A DNA stretch of 54,482 nt, from the NCBI GenBank assembly GCA_001664505.1, contig CP011806.1, forward strand, positions 628,842 to 683,323. The letters are read 5' to 3'. A program made the translations under genes and the position numbers. This document shows, piece after piece, positions 33,436-42,242 of this stretch. The notes below the pieces were generated by a model. That model saw nothing but the letters and a program-made list of their open reading frames with translations. It was not told where the DNA came from and did no database searches. Source of the stretch: Acidobacteria bacterium Mor1 (lineage in GTDB: Bacteria > Acidobacteriota > Polarisedimenticolia > Polarisedimenticolales > Polarisedimenticolaceae). How positions within the stretch are numbered: position 1 is the first letter of the stretch; each line of letters starts with the position of its first letter.

Positions 33436-34338
33436 TCAGCGGACCGTGAAGGAATAGCTGAGCGGTGACCCGGCTTCAGGTCCCGTCGACGTGGTGCCGA
33501 GGACCTCGACGCCACGACCGTCCAGGGTGGTTTCGACCGCCAGGGTCGGCTCGGAGGTGACGGAAAGGCCGCCGGGAATGGTGCTGCCGCGCCGCGCCTC
33601 GACCAGGATGGTGTCTCCGGACTCGACTTCAAAGGAGAAGGGCTGAGCCAGTCCACCGATCATCGGCTCGCCGGCGTCGAAGCCGGGGCAGTTGTTGCTG
33701 GCCATCACCGTGCGCGATGCCGCGGTCAGACGGCGCGGGTTGCGGAAGAACAGCACTCCCGAACTGCAGGTGATGGGGTCGCTCACCACGGCGGTCGGAC
33801 ACAGGGGTGTCGAGCCGCTGGGCGGAACTTCATCGTAAAGGGTCTGGTTTGAGTCGAAGGAGCTGCCGGTACCGCCGATCAGCTGCTCTTCGGTTCCGTC
33901 GGCGCGAATGCGCGTGACCCGGATGCTGTAGTCCAGCGGCACCGAGGCCGGCGAAGCCGTCTGGGGCGACGGGTCGGTCAGGCACAACTGGAAGACCTCC
34001 GGCGTGCCGTCGCCGTCCCGGTCGTCGGCCACATCGTCATGGATGCAACACCCGAGGGTCGCGTCGGGAGATGCGCAGCCCGCTCCGCTCATGTCCGTCA
34101 GCGGACCGAAGTCGCAGAACGGGTTGGTCGTGCACTGGGCCGGAGGCGTCGGGCCGTCGCAGGCCTCCCACCTTCCGTCGAAGAAGAAGTCCCAAACGTT
34201 GAAGGCGGTCACGGTCGCGTTTGTCGCGCGAACCGAGATCGCTGCCGTCTGGGAGCCCCCTTGGGGCGGTTGGGTGGTGTCGCAGCTCACAGTTAACGCG
34301 AGCAGCAGCCCCAGAATGAGGCTCCAGCGTCTCCTCAT
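33436..34338 (-). CDS. Cys-rich lipoprotein
   Basis: A 300-residue protein with a lipobox (LTVSC, C19) after an Arg-rich and hydrophobic signal. ATG 34338 is preceded by GGAGG 8 nt upstream. The mature chain has about ten Cys, mostly in residues 60-100 and again around 175-225, suggesting disulfides, a DDRDGDG calcium-like loop (about 105-112), and a beta-rich C-terminus. Probably outer-membrane attached. Co-directional with the barrel gene. I do not recognise the family. Confidence 0.75.
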   Translation of the reverse strand: MRRRWSLILGLLLALTVSCDTTQPPQGGSQTAAISVRATNATVTAFNVWDFFFDGRWEACDGPTPPAQCTTNPFCDFGPLTDMSGAGCASPDATLGCCIHDDVADDRDGDGTPEVFQLCLTDPSPQTASPASVPLDYSIRVTRIRADGTEEQLIGGTGSSFDSNQTLYDEVPPSGSTPLCPTAVVSDPITCSSGVLFFRNPRRLTAASRTVMASNNCPGFDAGEPMIGGLAQPFSFEVESGDTILVEARRGSTIPGGLSVTSEPTLAVETTLDGRGVEVLGTTSTGPEAGSPLSYSFTVR

Positions 34339-34528
34339 CGATCATGCCTCCGGATTGAAAACGAAGCGTGAAATTACCCGAGTGTCCCCCGGGAGTCAAG
34401 GGCGGCAGGGGGGTGGAAGGCGCCCTGATGCGGGGAATGGACCGCATGTCCGACCGGGGCCCAAACCCCCGCTCCACAAGGGGATTGCTGTGGTAAGCTC
34501 GCTAGTCGCCTGGGTTATTGGAGGAATC

Positions 34529-35191
34529 TTGAGCCGCTACCCCACCACTGCAGCCGAGATTGCTGTCGATTCTCGCCGTGTCGAGCGGGTTTATGCCGCC
34601 CTGGCCCGGGTCTACGACGGCTTTTTCGACTGGGCCCTGGGCCCTGGACGTCGTCATTCGGTCGCCCGGCTGCCCGTCGAGGACGGCGACCGGGTGCTCG
34701 AAGTCGGGGTCGGCACCGGCCTGTCGCTGCCCCTCTATCCGGATCACGCCCGAATCACGGGTATCGACATCTCCGACCCGATGCTCGAAAAGGCGCGGGA
34801 TCGCGCCCGGGGGTTACCCCAGGGGCCGGAGCGGGTTCAGCTGCTGCAGATGGATGCCCGGCGGCTCGACTTTCCCGACGACTCCTTCGACCACGTGCTG
34901 GCGCCCTACGTGCTCTCGGTGGTTCCCGACCCCGAGGTGGTGATGTCCGAGATGGTCCGGGTGTGCCGGCCGGGCGGGACGGTGATGGTCACGAACCACT
35001 TCCTCAGCCGCAGTCCGTTGCTCGGTTTCGTCGAGAAACGATTCACCCCGCTGAGCCAGTGGATCGGCTTCCGCCTGGATCTGCCGATCGAGCGGGTGAC
35101 CGAGACCTCCGGACTGCAGGTCGAGCAGGTCGACCGGGTCAACATGTTCGGGCTGTGGCGGATGGTGCTGGCGCGCAAGACCGGGAGCTAG
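34529..35191 (+). CDS. Class I SAM methyltransferase, PmtA/UbiE-like
   Basis: A 220-residue methyltransferase. TTG 34529 lies 4 nt after GGAGG, which I take as the start; ATG-initiated extensions upstream are unsupported. The Rossmann motif I is VLEVGVGTG (57-65), motif II/acidic residue in GIDIS, and PYVLSVVPD is motif IV. The N-terminal VYAALARVYDGFFDWALGPG resembles bacterial phosphatidylethanolamine N-methyltransferase PmtA. PE to phosphatidylcholine methylation is plausible; quinone or other small-molecule methylation is not excluded. It is a single gene divergent from the lipoprotein. Confidence 0.82.
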   Translation: MSRYPTTAAEIAVDSRRVERVYAALARVYDGFFDWALGPGRRHSVARLPVEDGDRVLEVGVGTGLSLPLYPDHARITGIDISDPMLEKARDRARGLPQGPERVQLLQMDARRLDFPDDSFDHVLAPYVLSVVPDPEVVMSEMVRVCRPGGTVMVTNHFLSRSPLLGFVEKRFTPLSQWIGFRLDLPIERVTETSGLQVEQVDRVNMFGLWRMVLARKTGS

Positions 35192-35249
35192 AGCCGCGCC
35201 GGGTTCCGTCGCCGGTTTACGCGGCCGGTCTCGGCTTCGGTAGTCGTTC

Positions 35250-35951
35250 TCAGTGGTCGGTTTCGAGGGGCCGGCCCGGGTGGGGGCCGGGCGCGTTCTG
35301 CCAACGGCTCTCGTCACGTTCGCGGCCCATGCGCTCGACCCGCCGGATCTGCGACATGACCTCGGAGAACTGTCGTTCGATCTGCTCGTTGGTCACGCTG
35401 TTGTGGGTCGCGATTTCCAGCGAGCGGACCCGCTGCCCGATGGCGGCAAGTTCCTGACGCTTGCCCTCGATTTCGAGCTCCGCTTCCCGCAGCTTGCGCC
35501 GCCAGGCCTCGGTCTCGCTGGCCAGCCGCCGCATCAGTTCGCCGTTCTCGCGTTCCAACTGCTCGATGCGCTCTTGCTGGGACTCGACCTCACCCTGGAG
35601 CTCGAGGGCCCGTAGGCCGCCAGCCCGCATCATGCCGTATTGCACGAGCAACTGTTCGTGCTTCATCTGCAGTTCCTGGTACATCGTCTGCGGGACGGTT
35701 TCGTGAATCGCCTCGGCCAGAGCTCGCGCCGAAACCAGCGAGGTCTCTTCCTCGGGGTGCCGCTCATCTTCGCTGGACTCCGCCGTGGGCAGGCCCGCGT
35801 CGGCCAGGTCGCCGGGAGACACGAAGTACTCCGGACCGTAGCGGCCCGTGCGCATCTCGGCACGGAGACGGCCGCCTCGGATATAGCGTCGGAGTGTCGT
35901 GATCGAGCGTGAGGTTTCTTCCGCTGCTTCGCGGAGGGTCATGCGCCGCAT
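35250..35951 (-). CDS. MerR-like HTH protein with long coiled coil
   Basis: A 233-residue cytoplasmic protein. ATG 35951 has GGGAGA 4-5 nt upstream and is preferred to the GTG at 35966. Residues about 1-60 are a winged-helix MerR/excisionase-type DNA-binding module (TLREAAEETSRSITTLRRYI, then a wing with GPEYFVS). Residues about 70-210 form a long coiled coil. Such proteins may bridge DNA or act as structural regulators; target unknown. It converges with the methyltransferase gene and is divergent from lysS. Confidence 0.8.
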   Translation of the reverse strand: MRRMTLREAAEETSRSITTLRRYIRGGRLRAEMRTGRYGPEYFVSPGDLADAGLPTAESSEDERHPEEETSLVSARALAEAIHETVPQTMYQELQMKHEQLLVQYGMMRAGGLRALELQGEVESQQERIEQLERENGELMRRLASETEAWRRKLREAELEIEGKRQELAAIGQRVRSLEIATHNSVTNEQIERQFSEVMSQIRRVERMGRERDESRWQNAPGPHPGRPLETDH

Positions 35952-36047
35952 GGATTCTCCCGGCACCGGATTCCGGTGGCGTCGACTACTTATTTACCAT
36001 ACCGCCGACGTCATGCTCAAGGGTCGGGAGCGCTTCTTCCTGCCAAG

Positions 36048-36077
36048 TTGCCCTGGCGGCGGCATCGGTTGTATCGT
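36048..36077 (+). promoter_or_regulatory. Candidate leaderless promoter for lysS
   Basis: TTGCCC (36048-36053), an 18-nt spacer and TATCGT (36072-36077) end 6 nt before ATG 36084. The -35 is poor. There is no ribosome-binding sequence, so transcription starting at the ATG would fit a leaderless mRNA. Confidence 0.4.
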
Positions 36078-36083
36078 CCCGCG

Positions 36084-37604
36084 ATGAGCGAAATCAGCAC
36101 CCACTGGGCCGATGAGGTCGCCGAGCAGGTCGTCGCGACCGGACGGCCGGTGATGCTCTCGACGGGCATCTCCCCCTCGGGCGAAATCCACATCGGCAAC
36201 ATGCGCGAGGTTCTCACCGCCGACGCGGTCTACCGGGCGCTTTGCGACCGGGGAGTCGACGCAGGGTTCAACTACGTCTGCGACAACTTCGATCCGCTGC
36301 GCAAGGTCTACCCCTTTCTCGATGAGGCGGTCTATGCGCCCCGCGTGGGGCAGCCGCTCTCGGAAATCCCGGCGCCTCGGGGGGAGGGGAGTTACTCCGA
36401 GTACTTCCTGCAGCCCTTTCTCGGCTCCCTCGCGCGGCTGAAGGTCGACGTCCATGTCGAGCGGGCGGACCAGATGTACAAGTCCGGCAGGATGAACCCG
36501 TTCATCGTGCTGGCCCTCGAGGGACGCGACCGGATCGCAGCGATCCTCCACGAGTTGACCGGCAAGGAGATGAAACCGGAGTGGTCCCCGTTCAATCCGC
36601 TCTGTCCCGAGTGCGGTCGGATCGATCGCAGCCAGGTGCTCGGCTTCTCGGCCGCCGACGAGACCGTGGACTACCGCTGTGCCTGCGGCGCCGAAGGGTC
36701 GGTGCCGATGGCCGGCGGCGGCAAGCTGGTCTGGCGCATCGATTGGCCGGCCCGCTGGGCCATGCTCGGGGTGACGGTGGAGCCTTTCGGCAAGGACCAC
36801 GCCACCCGCGGCGGGTCCTACGACACCGGGGTGCGCATCTCGAAGGAAATCTTCGACTACGAGCCGCCGTTTCCGATCGCCTACGAGTGGATCCGCCTCA
36901 AAGGGGGCGGAGACATGTCGTCGAGCAAGGGCAACGTGCTCTCGATCGCCAACATGCTCGAGGTCGTTCCGCCCGACGTCCTGCGCTACCTGGTGATCAA
37001 GTACAAGCCGACCCGTTCCATCGCCTTCGATCCGGGGCTGCCGCTCCTCCAGATCGCCGACGAGCTGGAGGATGAAGAGGCGCGCAACCGGGTACCCCGT
37101 GCCGCCGAGCTCTCTCGTGCCGCCGGCTTCGAGCCGTTGGGGGTGCCCTACAAACACCTGGTCGTCGTCGCCCAGGCGGCGCGCTTCGACATCGACGACG
37201 CTCGTCGCATCCTCGCCCGCGCGGAGGGTGCCGAGGCGCCGGCTCCGGAACGGCTGTCCGAACGGTTCGACTACCTTCGCCGGTGGCTCGATGCCTTCGC
37301 TCCCGACGATCTCAAGTTCGAGGTACAGGAAACGCTACCCGCCGAGGCGAGCGAGCTCAGCGAGACACAGCGAGCGTTCCTCAAGGGGCTGGCCGACGGG
37401 TTGAAAGAGGACATGAACGGCGAAGCGGTCCACGCGCTGATCTACGAGGTCAAGGAGGGGCTCGAGGGCGCCAAACCCGCCGAGCTGTTCCAGGCGGTCT
37501 ACCTGTCGCTGCTCGGCAAGGTGCGCGGCCCGCGGGCGGGCTGGTTCATCGCGCTGTTGGGTCCAGAGTTCTGCGCTCGACGCTTCGCCGAGGCGGCTGC
37601 CTGA
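36084..37604 (+). CDS. lysS: Lysyl-tRNA synthetase, class I
   Basis: A 506-residue class I LysRS that charges tRNA-Lys in the cytosol. Class I signatures are HIGN (36-39, for HIGH) and MSSSKGN (278-284, for KMSKS). A zinc-knuckle-like set of Cys (CPEC 174-177, C199, C201) sits in the connecting region. Many bacteria use the unrelated class II enzyme; class I is common in archaea, alphaproteobacteria and spirochaetes. ATG 36084 follows the promoter directly without a Shine-Dalgarno. It ends 23 nt before the convergent XRE gene. Confidence 0.95.
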   Translation: MSEISTHWADEVAEQVVATGRPVMLSTGISPSGEIHIGNMREVLTADAVYRALCDRGVDAGFNYVCDNFDPLRKVYPFLDEAVYAPRVGQPLSEIPAPRGEGSYSEYFLQPFLGSLARLKVDVHVERADQMYKSGRMNPFIVLALEGRDRIAAILHELTGKEMKPEWSPFNPLCPECGRIDRSQVLGFSAADETVDYRCACGAEGSVPMAGGGKLVWRIDWPARWAMLGVTVEPFGKDHATRGGSYDTGVRISKEIFDYEPPFPIAYEWIRLKGGGDMSSSKGNVLSIANMLEVVPPDVLRYLVIKYKPTRSIAFDPGLPLLQIADELEDEEARNRVPRAAELSRAAGFEPLGVPYKHLVVVAQAARFDIDDARRILARAEGAEAPAPERLSERFDYLRRWLDAFAPDDLKFEVQETLPAEASELSETQRAFLKGLADGLKEDMNGEAVHALIYEVKEGLEGAKPAELFQAVYLSLLGKVRGPRAGWFIALLGPEFCARRFAEAAA

Positions 37605-37627
37605 TCTCGAGGCAGATCGGGGAGGGG

Positions 37628-38164
37628 TCAGGTCGGCTCTTCACGGACGAGGGGGGAACCCCCGAGTCGGCCGCCGGCATCGTTCATCACCCGGTTGAGT
37701 ACCGCCTTCTGGATGCGCCAGGCAGATTCGAGCAGGCGCAGCGTTTCGCCGGCGTGATCACGCAGGGATCGCTCCACTCCGGTGGGGTCCTCGGGCGGGT
37801 TGCCTCCGGCGTCCAGGGCGGCGACCACCTCGCGCACGATGCGCAGCGCCTCGTCCACGGACTCACGCTTGTCGCGGATCTCGCTGAGCAGCTGGGCGGT
37901 CTCGAGCAACTCCGACGAGAGCCGCTCCTGCTCGGAGGAGCCGTTTTCCCAGTGTGCTCCGGTGAGGATCCACTCGATGGTGGTGTTGCCGGTGCGGGCC
38001 AGCTCGATCAGGCGTTTCGGCTCGGGGACCACGCCATGCTCGTACTTGTGGACCGCCGACTGGGTCGTCCCGAGCATGCGCGCCAGTTCCCACTGGCGGA
38101 GGCCGGCATCCAGGCGGATCTGACGGATCCGCTTACCCATGGCCGCCTTGTCGAGCTCCTGCAT
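37628..38164 (-). CDS. XRE-family HTH regulator
   Basis: A 178-residue protein with an N-terminal lambda-repressor-like HTH (about 8-65; IRQIRLDAGLRQWELARMLG, QSAVHKYEHG) and a helical, charged C-terminal half (about 80-165) probably for dimerisation or partner binding. ATG 38164 follows GAGGAG closely. No peptidase or cupin domain. Target unknown; it lies between convergent lysS and the co-directional UMF1 transporter. Confidence 0.85.
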   Translation of the reverse strand: MQELDKAAMGKRIRQIRLDAGLRQWELARMLGTTQSAVHKYEHGVVPEPKRLIELARTGNTTIEWILTGAHWENGSSEQERLSSELLETAQLLSEIRDKRESVDEALRIVREVVAALDAGGNPPEDPTGVERSLRDHAGETLRLLESAWRIQKAVLNRVMNDAGGRLGGSPLVREEPT

Positions 38165-38209
38165 CGTCTCCTCTGCCGGGATACCGAGTCCCCGCCGGCT
38201 CCCGCTGGG

Positions 38210-38237
38210 AATATAGGTTCCGGCATGGGCAAAGCAA
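38210..38237 (-). promoter_or_regulatory. Candidate promoter for the XRE regulator
   Basis: TTGCTT (38237-38232), 16-nt spacer, TATATT (38215-38210) on the minus strand, about 45 nt before ATG 38164. The -10 matches consensus at five of six bases. Confidence 0.5.
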
Positions 38238-38276
38238 GCGATGATTACAGGACAGAATTAAGCGCAGCGGGGGCTT

Positions 38277-39581
38277 CTAGCGGGCCTCCAGGGCCTGCTG
38301 CTGGCCCTCCTCGACCCGAACCCGGCTCAAAAGTAGCCCGCCTACAAGGAAAAATGCGATGACCGAGAGGACGGCATAGCGGCTGGAACCGGTCCAGAGG
38401 GTGACCCAACTGAAGACCAGCGGCCCGAGGACGGCGGAAAACTTCTCGGCGACGGCGAAGAAGCCGAAGAACTGGGAGGAACGGGAGGTCGGGATCAGGC
38501 TGGCGAACAGCGAACGGCTGAGCGCCTGGGTACCCCCCTGAACCATCGCCACGGCGATGGCCAGCATGTAGAACTGGGTCGTGGTCTGGACGAAGTAGCC
38601 GAAGACCGAGATCCCGAGGTAGACGGTCAGGCCGCAAAGGATCGCCGGCTTGGTACCGATCCGGCCGGCGAGGGCACCGAACAGGAAGGCGAAGGGGAAG
38701 CCGACGAACTGGACCAGAACCACCGCGGTGATCAGGTCGTTGCGCGGAATGCCGATCTCATCGCCGAAGATCGTGGCCATGCGATAGATCGTGGTGATGC
38801 CGTCGTTGTAGACCAGCACCGCGATCAACATCAGGAACGCCTGGGGATGGCGGCGCAGATCCCGCAGGGTCTCGCTCAGGCGGCGAAAGACCGCGACGAC
38901 ACTCACCCCCTGTTCGCCCGGGCTCCTCGATGGGGGAGGTTCCGGGACCCGCAATATCAGCGGCAGCGAGAACGCGAGCCACCAGATCGCGACGATGAGG
39001 AAGCTCAGGCGCGTCGGGAAGGTGCCCCCCGGAAGCCCGAAGCTCTCACCCTTCATGATCAGCACCAGGGCCGCCACCAGCAGCAGGCCGCCGCCTACGT
39101 AGCCCAGGGCGAACCCCCCGGTAGAGACCCGATCGATTTCGTCATCGCCTGCAAGGTGGGGCAACAGAGAGTCGTAGAAGGTGATGCTCAGCAGGATGCC
39201 CAGGTTGCCCAGCCCGAAGATCACCGAGGCGTAGACCCAGTCGCCGGACTCGATGAAGTACATCGCCGCCGTCGCGCCCGCGCCCAGGAACAGGAAAACC
39301 GTCAGGAGGCGCTTGCGAAGCCCGGTGTAGTCGCCGAAGGCACCGAGCACCGGCGAGATCAGGGCGACGAGAATCAGCGCCGCGCTGGTGGCCCAGCCGA
39401 AGCGTGCCGTGGCCTCGGCATCGGGCATGCCCGCCGCGGCCACCTGCTTGAAGTAGATCGGAAAGACCGCGGTGACCACCACGGTAAAGAACGCCGAGTT
39501 GGCCCAGTCGTAGAGTGCCCAGGCGCGCAACTCCGGGCGATCGAGGCCGATACGGGCAAGAAGCCCGCGACGAGCGCTCAT
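38277..39581 (-). CDS. UMF1/Atg22-type MFS transporter
   Basis: A 434-residue membrane protein with about 12 hydrophobic helices. The opening RAWALYDWANSAFFTVV is characteristic of the UMF1 (Atg22-like) branch of the major facilitator superfamily; Atg22 itself exports amino acids from the vacuole. Substrate here is unknown. I choose ATG 39581, 13 nt after nadK ends; a GTG at 39614 would overlap nadK. The central loop (about 210-235) is Pro/Arg-rich, as expected between the two six-helix halves. Last gene of the zap-nadK run. Confidence 0.88.
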   Translation of the reverse strand: MSARRGLLARIGLDRPELRAWALYDWANSAFFTVVVTAVFPIYFKQVAAAGMPDAEATARFGWATSAALILVALISPVLGAFGDYTGLRKRLLTVFLFLGAGATAAMYFIESGDWVYASVIFGLGNLGILLSITFYDSLLPHLAGDDEIDRVSTGGFALGYVGGGLLLVAALVLIMKGESFGLPGGTFPTRLSFLIVAIWWLAFSLPLILRVPEPPPSRSPGEQGVSVVAVFRRLSETLRDLRRHPQAFLMLIAVLVYNDGITTIYRMATIFGDEIGIPRNDLITAVVLVQFVGFPFAFLFGALAGRIGTKPAILCGLTVYLGISVFGYFVQTTTQFYMLAIAVAMVQGGTQALSRSLFASLIPTSRSSQFFGFFAVAEKFSAVLGPLVFSWVTLWTGSSRYAVLSVIAFFLVGGLLLSRVRVEEGQQQALEAR

Positions 39582-39594
39582 CCCGTCATTTCCA

Positions 39595-40491
39595 TCAGCG
39601 CTCACCCCCTGCACCCCAGCGCAGCTTGGTGCGGAGCACGTCGAAGAAACCGCTGGAGGTGACCCTCACAAGCTTGACGGTCTCGCTGTATTCGTCGACC
39701 AGTACGGTGTCGCCGGTCTGCATCGGAAACCCGACCTGACCGTCGAGGGTCAGGTAGGCCTGCTCGGTGGTCTGCTCCAGGCGAATCTCGATGCGCACGT
39801 CGCCGGGAACTACCAGCGGCCGATAAGTCATGGTGTGAGGGCAGATCGGGGCGATGACGAAGGCCCCCATGCGCGGATCGAGGATCGGTCCACCCGCCGA
39901 GAGGTTGTAGGCGGTGGATCCGGTCGGGGTGGAGACGATCAGGCCGTCGCTGGTATAGGTCGCGACCTCGTCGTCGTCGACCCGCACATGGCAGGTGATC
40001 ATGCGGGCCAGGGCCGCCTTGGTGATCACCACGTCGTTGAGCAGCGCATGTTCACTGCGAAGGCTGCCCTCGGCCAGGTAGCGCACGCGAATCGCGTGGC
40101 GCTCTTCCATCTCATAGTTGCCTGCGAGTACCTGTTCGAGACCGACGAAGAGCTCGTCCGGCTGGAGCTCGGTGAGAAATCCGAGCCCGCCGAAGTTGAC
40201 CCCGAGGATCGGGACTCCGCGAGGGGCCGCCGCGCGGGCGACCGACAGCAGGGTACCGTCACCGCCGGCGACGATCGCGAGGTCGGTGCCGTCGGGCAGG
40301 GTGGTTCGGTCGAAGCCGCCTTCGCCGCCGATGGCCGAGCTCGTCTCCGCATCGAAGAACACCTGGACACCGCGCTCGCCGAGCCACTTGCCCAGGTTGC
40401 GGGCGAGGTCCGGCCCGGCGGGCTGCCCGAGCTTGGAGATGATGGCGATGCGCCGCAGCGGGCCCTGGGCAGGTAGATTGCGCCGCGTCAT
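39595..40491 (-). CDS. nadK: NAD kinase
   Basis: A 298-residue enzyme phosphorylating NAD to NADP. Motifs: GGDGTLL (76-82), NFGGLGFLTE (about 99-108), LLNDVVI and TPTGSTAYNLSAGGPI (about 179-194), the usual catalytic set. ATG 40491 overlaps the tlyA stop (ATGA). Family length. In many bacteria nadK follows tlyA, as here. Confidence 0.95.
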   Translation of the reverse strand: MTRRNLPAQGPLRRIAIISKLGQPAGPDLARNLGKWLGERGVQVFFDAETSSAIGGEGGFDRTTLPDGTDLAIVAGGDGTLLSVARAAAPRGVPILGVNFGGLGFLTELQPDELFVGLEQVLAGNYEMEERHAIRVRYLAEGSLRSEHALLNDVVITKAALARMITCHVRVDDDEVATYTSDGLIVSTPTGSTAYNLSAGGPILDPRMGAFVIAPICPHTMTYRPLVVPGDVRIEIRLEQTTEQAYLTLDGQVGFPMQTGDTVLVDEYSETVKLVRVTSSGFFDVLRTKLRWGAGGER

Positions 40492-41339
40492 GACGAGGCC
40501 GCCTCTTCGTCGGCGGCATCCCGTAAGGCCCGGTCCACCGCGGCCTCGAGATCGAACTCCTGGAGGCCGCCGGGGGAGAGGCGGTTCGACGGCAGTCGGA
40601 TGTGCAGGAAGAACTCCTGATTTCCCTGGGCGCCGCGTAGGCCCGACGGGAGTACGTGGCCAACCGACCAACCCTGCTCCGCGGCGAAGTTTCCGAGTCC
40701 GACGAGCACGCGGCGATGCAGCGCCGGGTCGCGGACGATACCCTTGCGGCCGACCTGAGCGCGGTCGACCTCGAACTGCGGTTTGACCAGGGCCACGATC
40801 TCTCCTTGCGGCGCCAGGCAAGCCGCCACCGCGGGCAGGACCAGACGCAGGGAGATGAAGGATACATCCACCACGGCAAGGGAGGGGATACCCGGCAGGA
40901 CGTCCGGGGTCAAGTATCGAGCGTTGATTCCCTCGATCGGTTTGACCCGGGAATCGCTGCGCAGCGACCAGTCGAGCTGGCCCCGGCCGACGTCGACGGC
41001 CAGGACCTCGGCGGCGCCGTGCTCCAGCAGCACCTGGGTGAAGCCGCCGGTCGAGGCGCCGACGTCCATGGCCAACCGGCCCTCGAGCTCCAGGGGAATG
41101 CGGGACAAGGCGTAGGCGAGCTTGTGTCCGCCGCGACCCACGTAGCGGGGAGGCTCCTCGACGGTGAGGGGGATATCGAGAGGCAGCCGGGTGCCGGGCT
41201 TGTCCAGGCGGCGATCCCCGCTGCGCACCTTGCCGGCGAGAATCAGGGCCTGGGCCTTGGTACGGGTTTCCACCAGTCCCCGGTCGACGAGCAGCTTGTC
41301 CAGTCGCTCGGCAGAAGCGCCGCCGCCCTTGCCGGGCAT
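40488..41339 (-). CDS. tlyA: TlyA-type rRNA 2'-O-methyltransferase
   Basis: A 283-residue protein: an N-terminal S4 RNA-binding domain (about 10-70; ERLDKLLVDRGLVETRTKAQ) followed by an FtsJ-like SAM methyltransferase with motif DVGASTGGF (92-100). TlyA methylates 16S and/or 23S rRNA at cytidine 2'-OH and its loss gives capreomycin resistance in mycobacteria. ATG 41339 shares one base with the ispA stop (TGATG) and has GGAG 7 nt upstream. The order ispA-tlyA-nadK is common, but dxs, often between ispA and tlyA, is absent. Confidence 0.94.
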   Translation of the reverse strand: MPGKGGGASAERLDKLLVDRGLVETRTKAQALILAGKVRSGDRRLDKPGTRLPLDIPLTVEEPPRYVGRGGHKLAYALSRIPLELEGRLAMDVGASTGGFTQVLLEHGAAEVLAVDVGRGQLDWSLRSDSRVKPIEGINARYLTPDVLPGIPSLAVVDVSFISLRLVLPAVAACLAPQGEIVALVKPQFEVDRAQVGRKGIVRDPALHRRVLVGLGNFAAEQGWSVGHVLPSGLRGAQGNQEFFLHIRLPSNRLSPGGLQEFDLEAAVDRALRDAADEEAASS

Positions 41340-42229
41340 CAGGTGCTCCGGCGCACCGTGAAACGGGCAAGCTCCGCCAGGGGCCCGTCGTCGGGGAGTC
41401 CCAGTTCGGACAGCGCACCGAGCGCCAGATCGATCTGGGCATCGGCCATCTCCCGGGAACGCTCGATACCGTAGAGCGACGGGTAGGTCGACTTGCCCGC
41501 GGCTGCGTCGGCACCGGCGGCCTTGCCCAGTGTCTCGGAGGTCGAGGTGGCATCGAGCAGGTCGTCGGCGATCTGGAAGGCGAGGCCGAGAGCCGAGGCG
41601 AAGCGGCGCATCCCGTCGCGGGTCTCCTCGGTTGCGCCGGCGACGATGGCTCCCAGCTCCGCGCTGGATGCCAGCAGGGTGCCGGTCTTGTGGCGGTGGA
41701 TCCACTCGAGCCCGTCCCGGTCAACCGGTTTCCGTTCTCCCTCGATATCGGCCATCTGCCCACCGACCATGCCGGCCACCCCCGAAGCCCGGGCGACCGC
41801 GACCACCGCATCGCTGCGCCGAGAGGCATGCTCGTCCCCCGCGGGGTAGCGGGCGAGGACCTCGAAGGCCAGGGTCAGCAGACCGTCGCCGGCCAGCACC
41901 GCTTCGGCTTCGCCGAACTCCCGGTGAACGGTGGTGCGTCCACGACGCAACGCGGCGTCATCCATCGCCGGCAGGTCATCGTGGACCAGGGAGTAGGTGT
42001 GGATCATCTCCAGCGCCGCAGCCGGGTCGTCGATGAGACTCCCTGCGCCTCCGCAGGCTTCGTAGGCCGCCACCGCCAGCACAGGCCTCAGGCGTTTGCC
42101 CCCGCCGAAGACCGCGTAGCGCATGGCGCGAGAAACGGTCGCCGCCGGGCCGTCGTCGGGAGGGAGCAACCGCTCCAGCGCTCCGTCGATGCGTTCACGC
42201 CGCTCGGCCAGGTAGGTTTCCAGCTTCAC
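41339..42229 (-). CDS. ispA: Polyprenyl (farnesyl/geranylgeranyl) diphosphate synthase
   Basis: A 296-residue trans-prenyltransferase. First Asp-rich motif DDLPAMDD (84-91), second DDLLD (222-226), plus GGGKRLRP (42-49). Residues before the first motif (Tyr79-Ser80) suggest a short-chain product such as FPP or GGPP. The GTG at 42229 has GAGGAG about 9 nt upstream, 13 nt after the rny stop. It supplies isoprenoid chains for undecaprenyl phosphate and quinones. Confidence 0.93.
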   Translation of the reverse strand: MKLETYLAERRERIDGALERLLPPDDGPAATVSRAMRYAVFGGGKRLRPVLAVAAYEACGGAGSLIDDPAAALEMIHTYSLVHDDLPAMDDAALRRGRTTVHREFGEAEAVLAGDGLLTLAFEVLARYPAGDEHASRRSDAVVAVARASGVAGMVGGQMADIEGERKPVDRDGLEWIHRHKTGTLLASSAELGAIVAGATEETRDGMRRFASALGLAFQIADDLLDATSTSETLGKAAGADAAAGKSTYPSLYGIERSREMADAQIDLALGALSELGLPDDGPLAELARFTVRRST

Positions 42230-42242
42230 CGTGGGATGCTCC

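Noticed and set aside
38277-39614. Start of the UMF1 transporter at GTG 39614
   Set aside because: It would overlap nadK by 20 nt with no separate ribosome site; ATG 39581 is simpler, though not proven.
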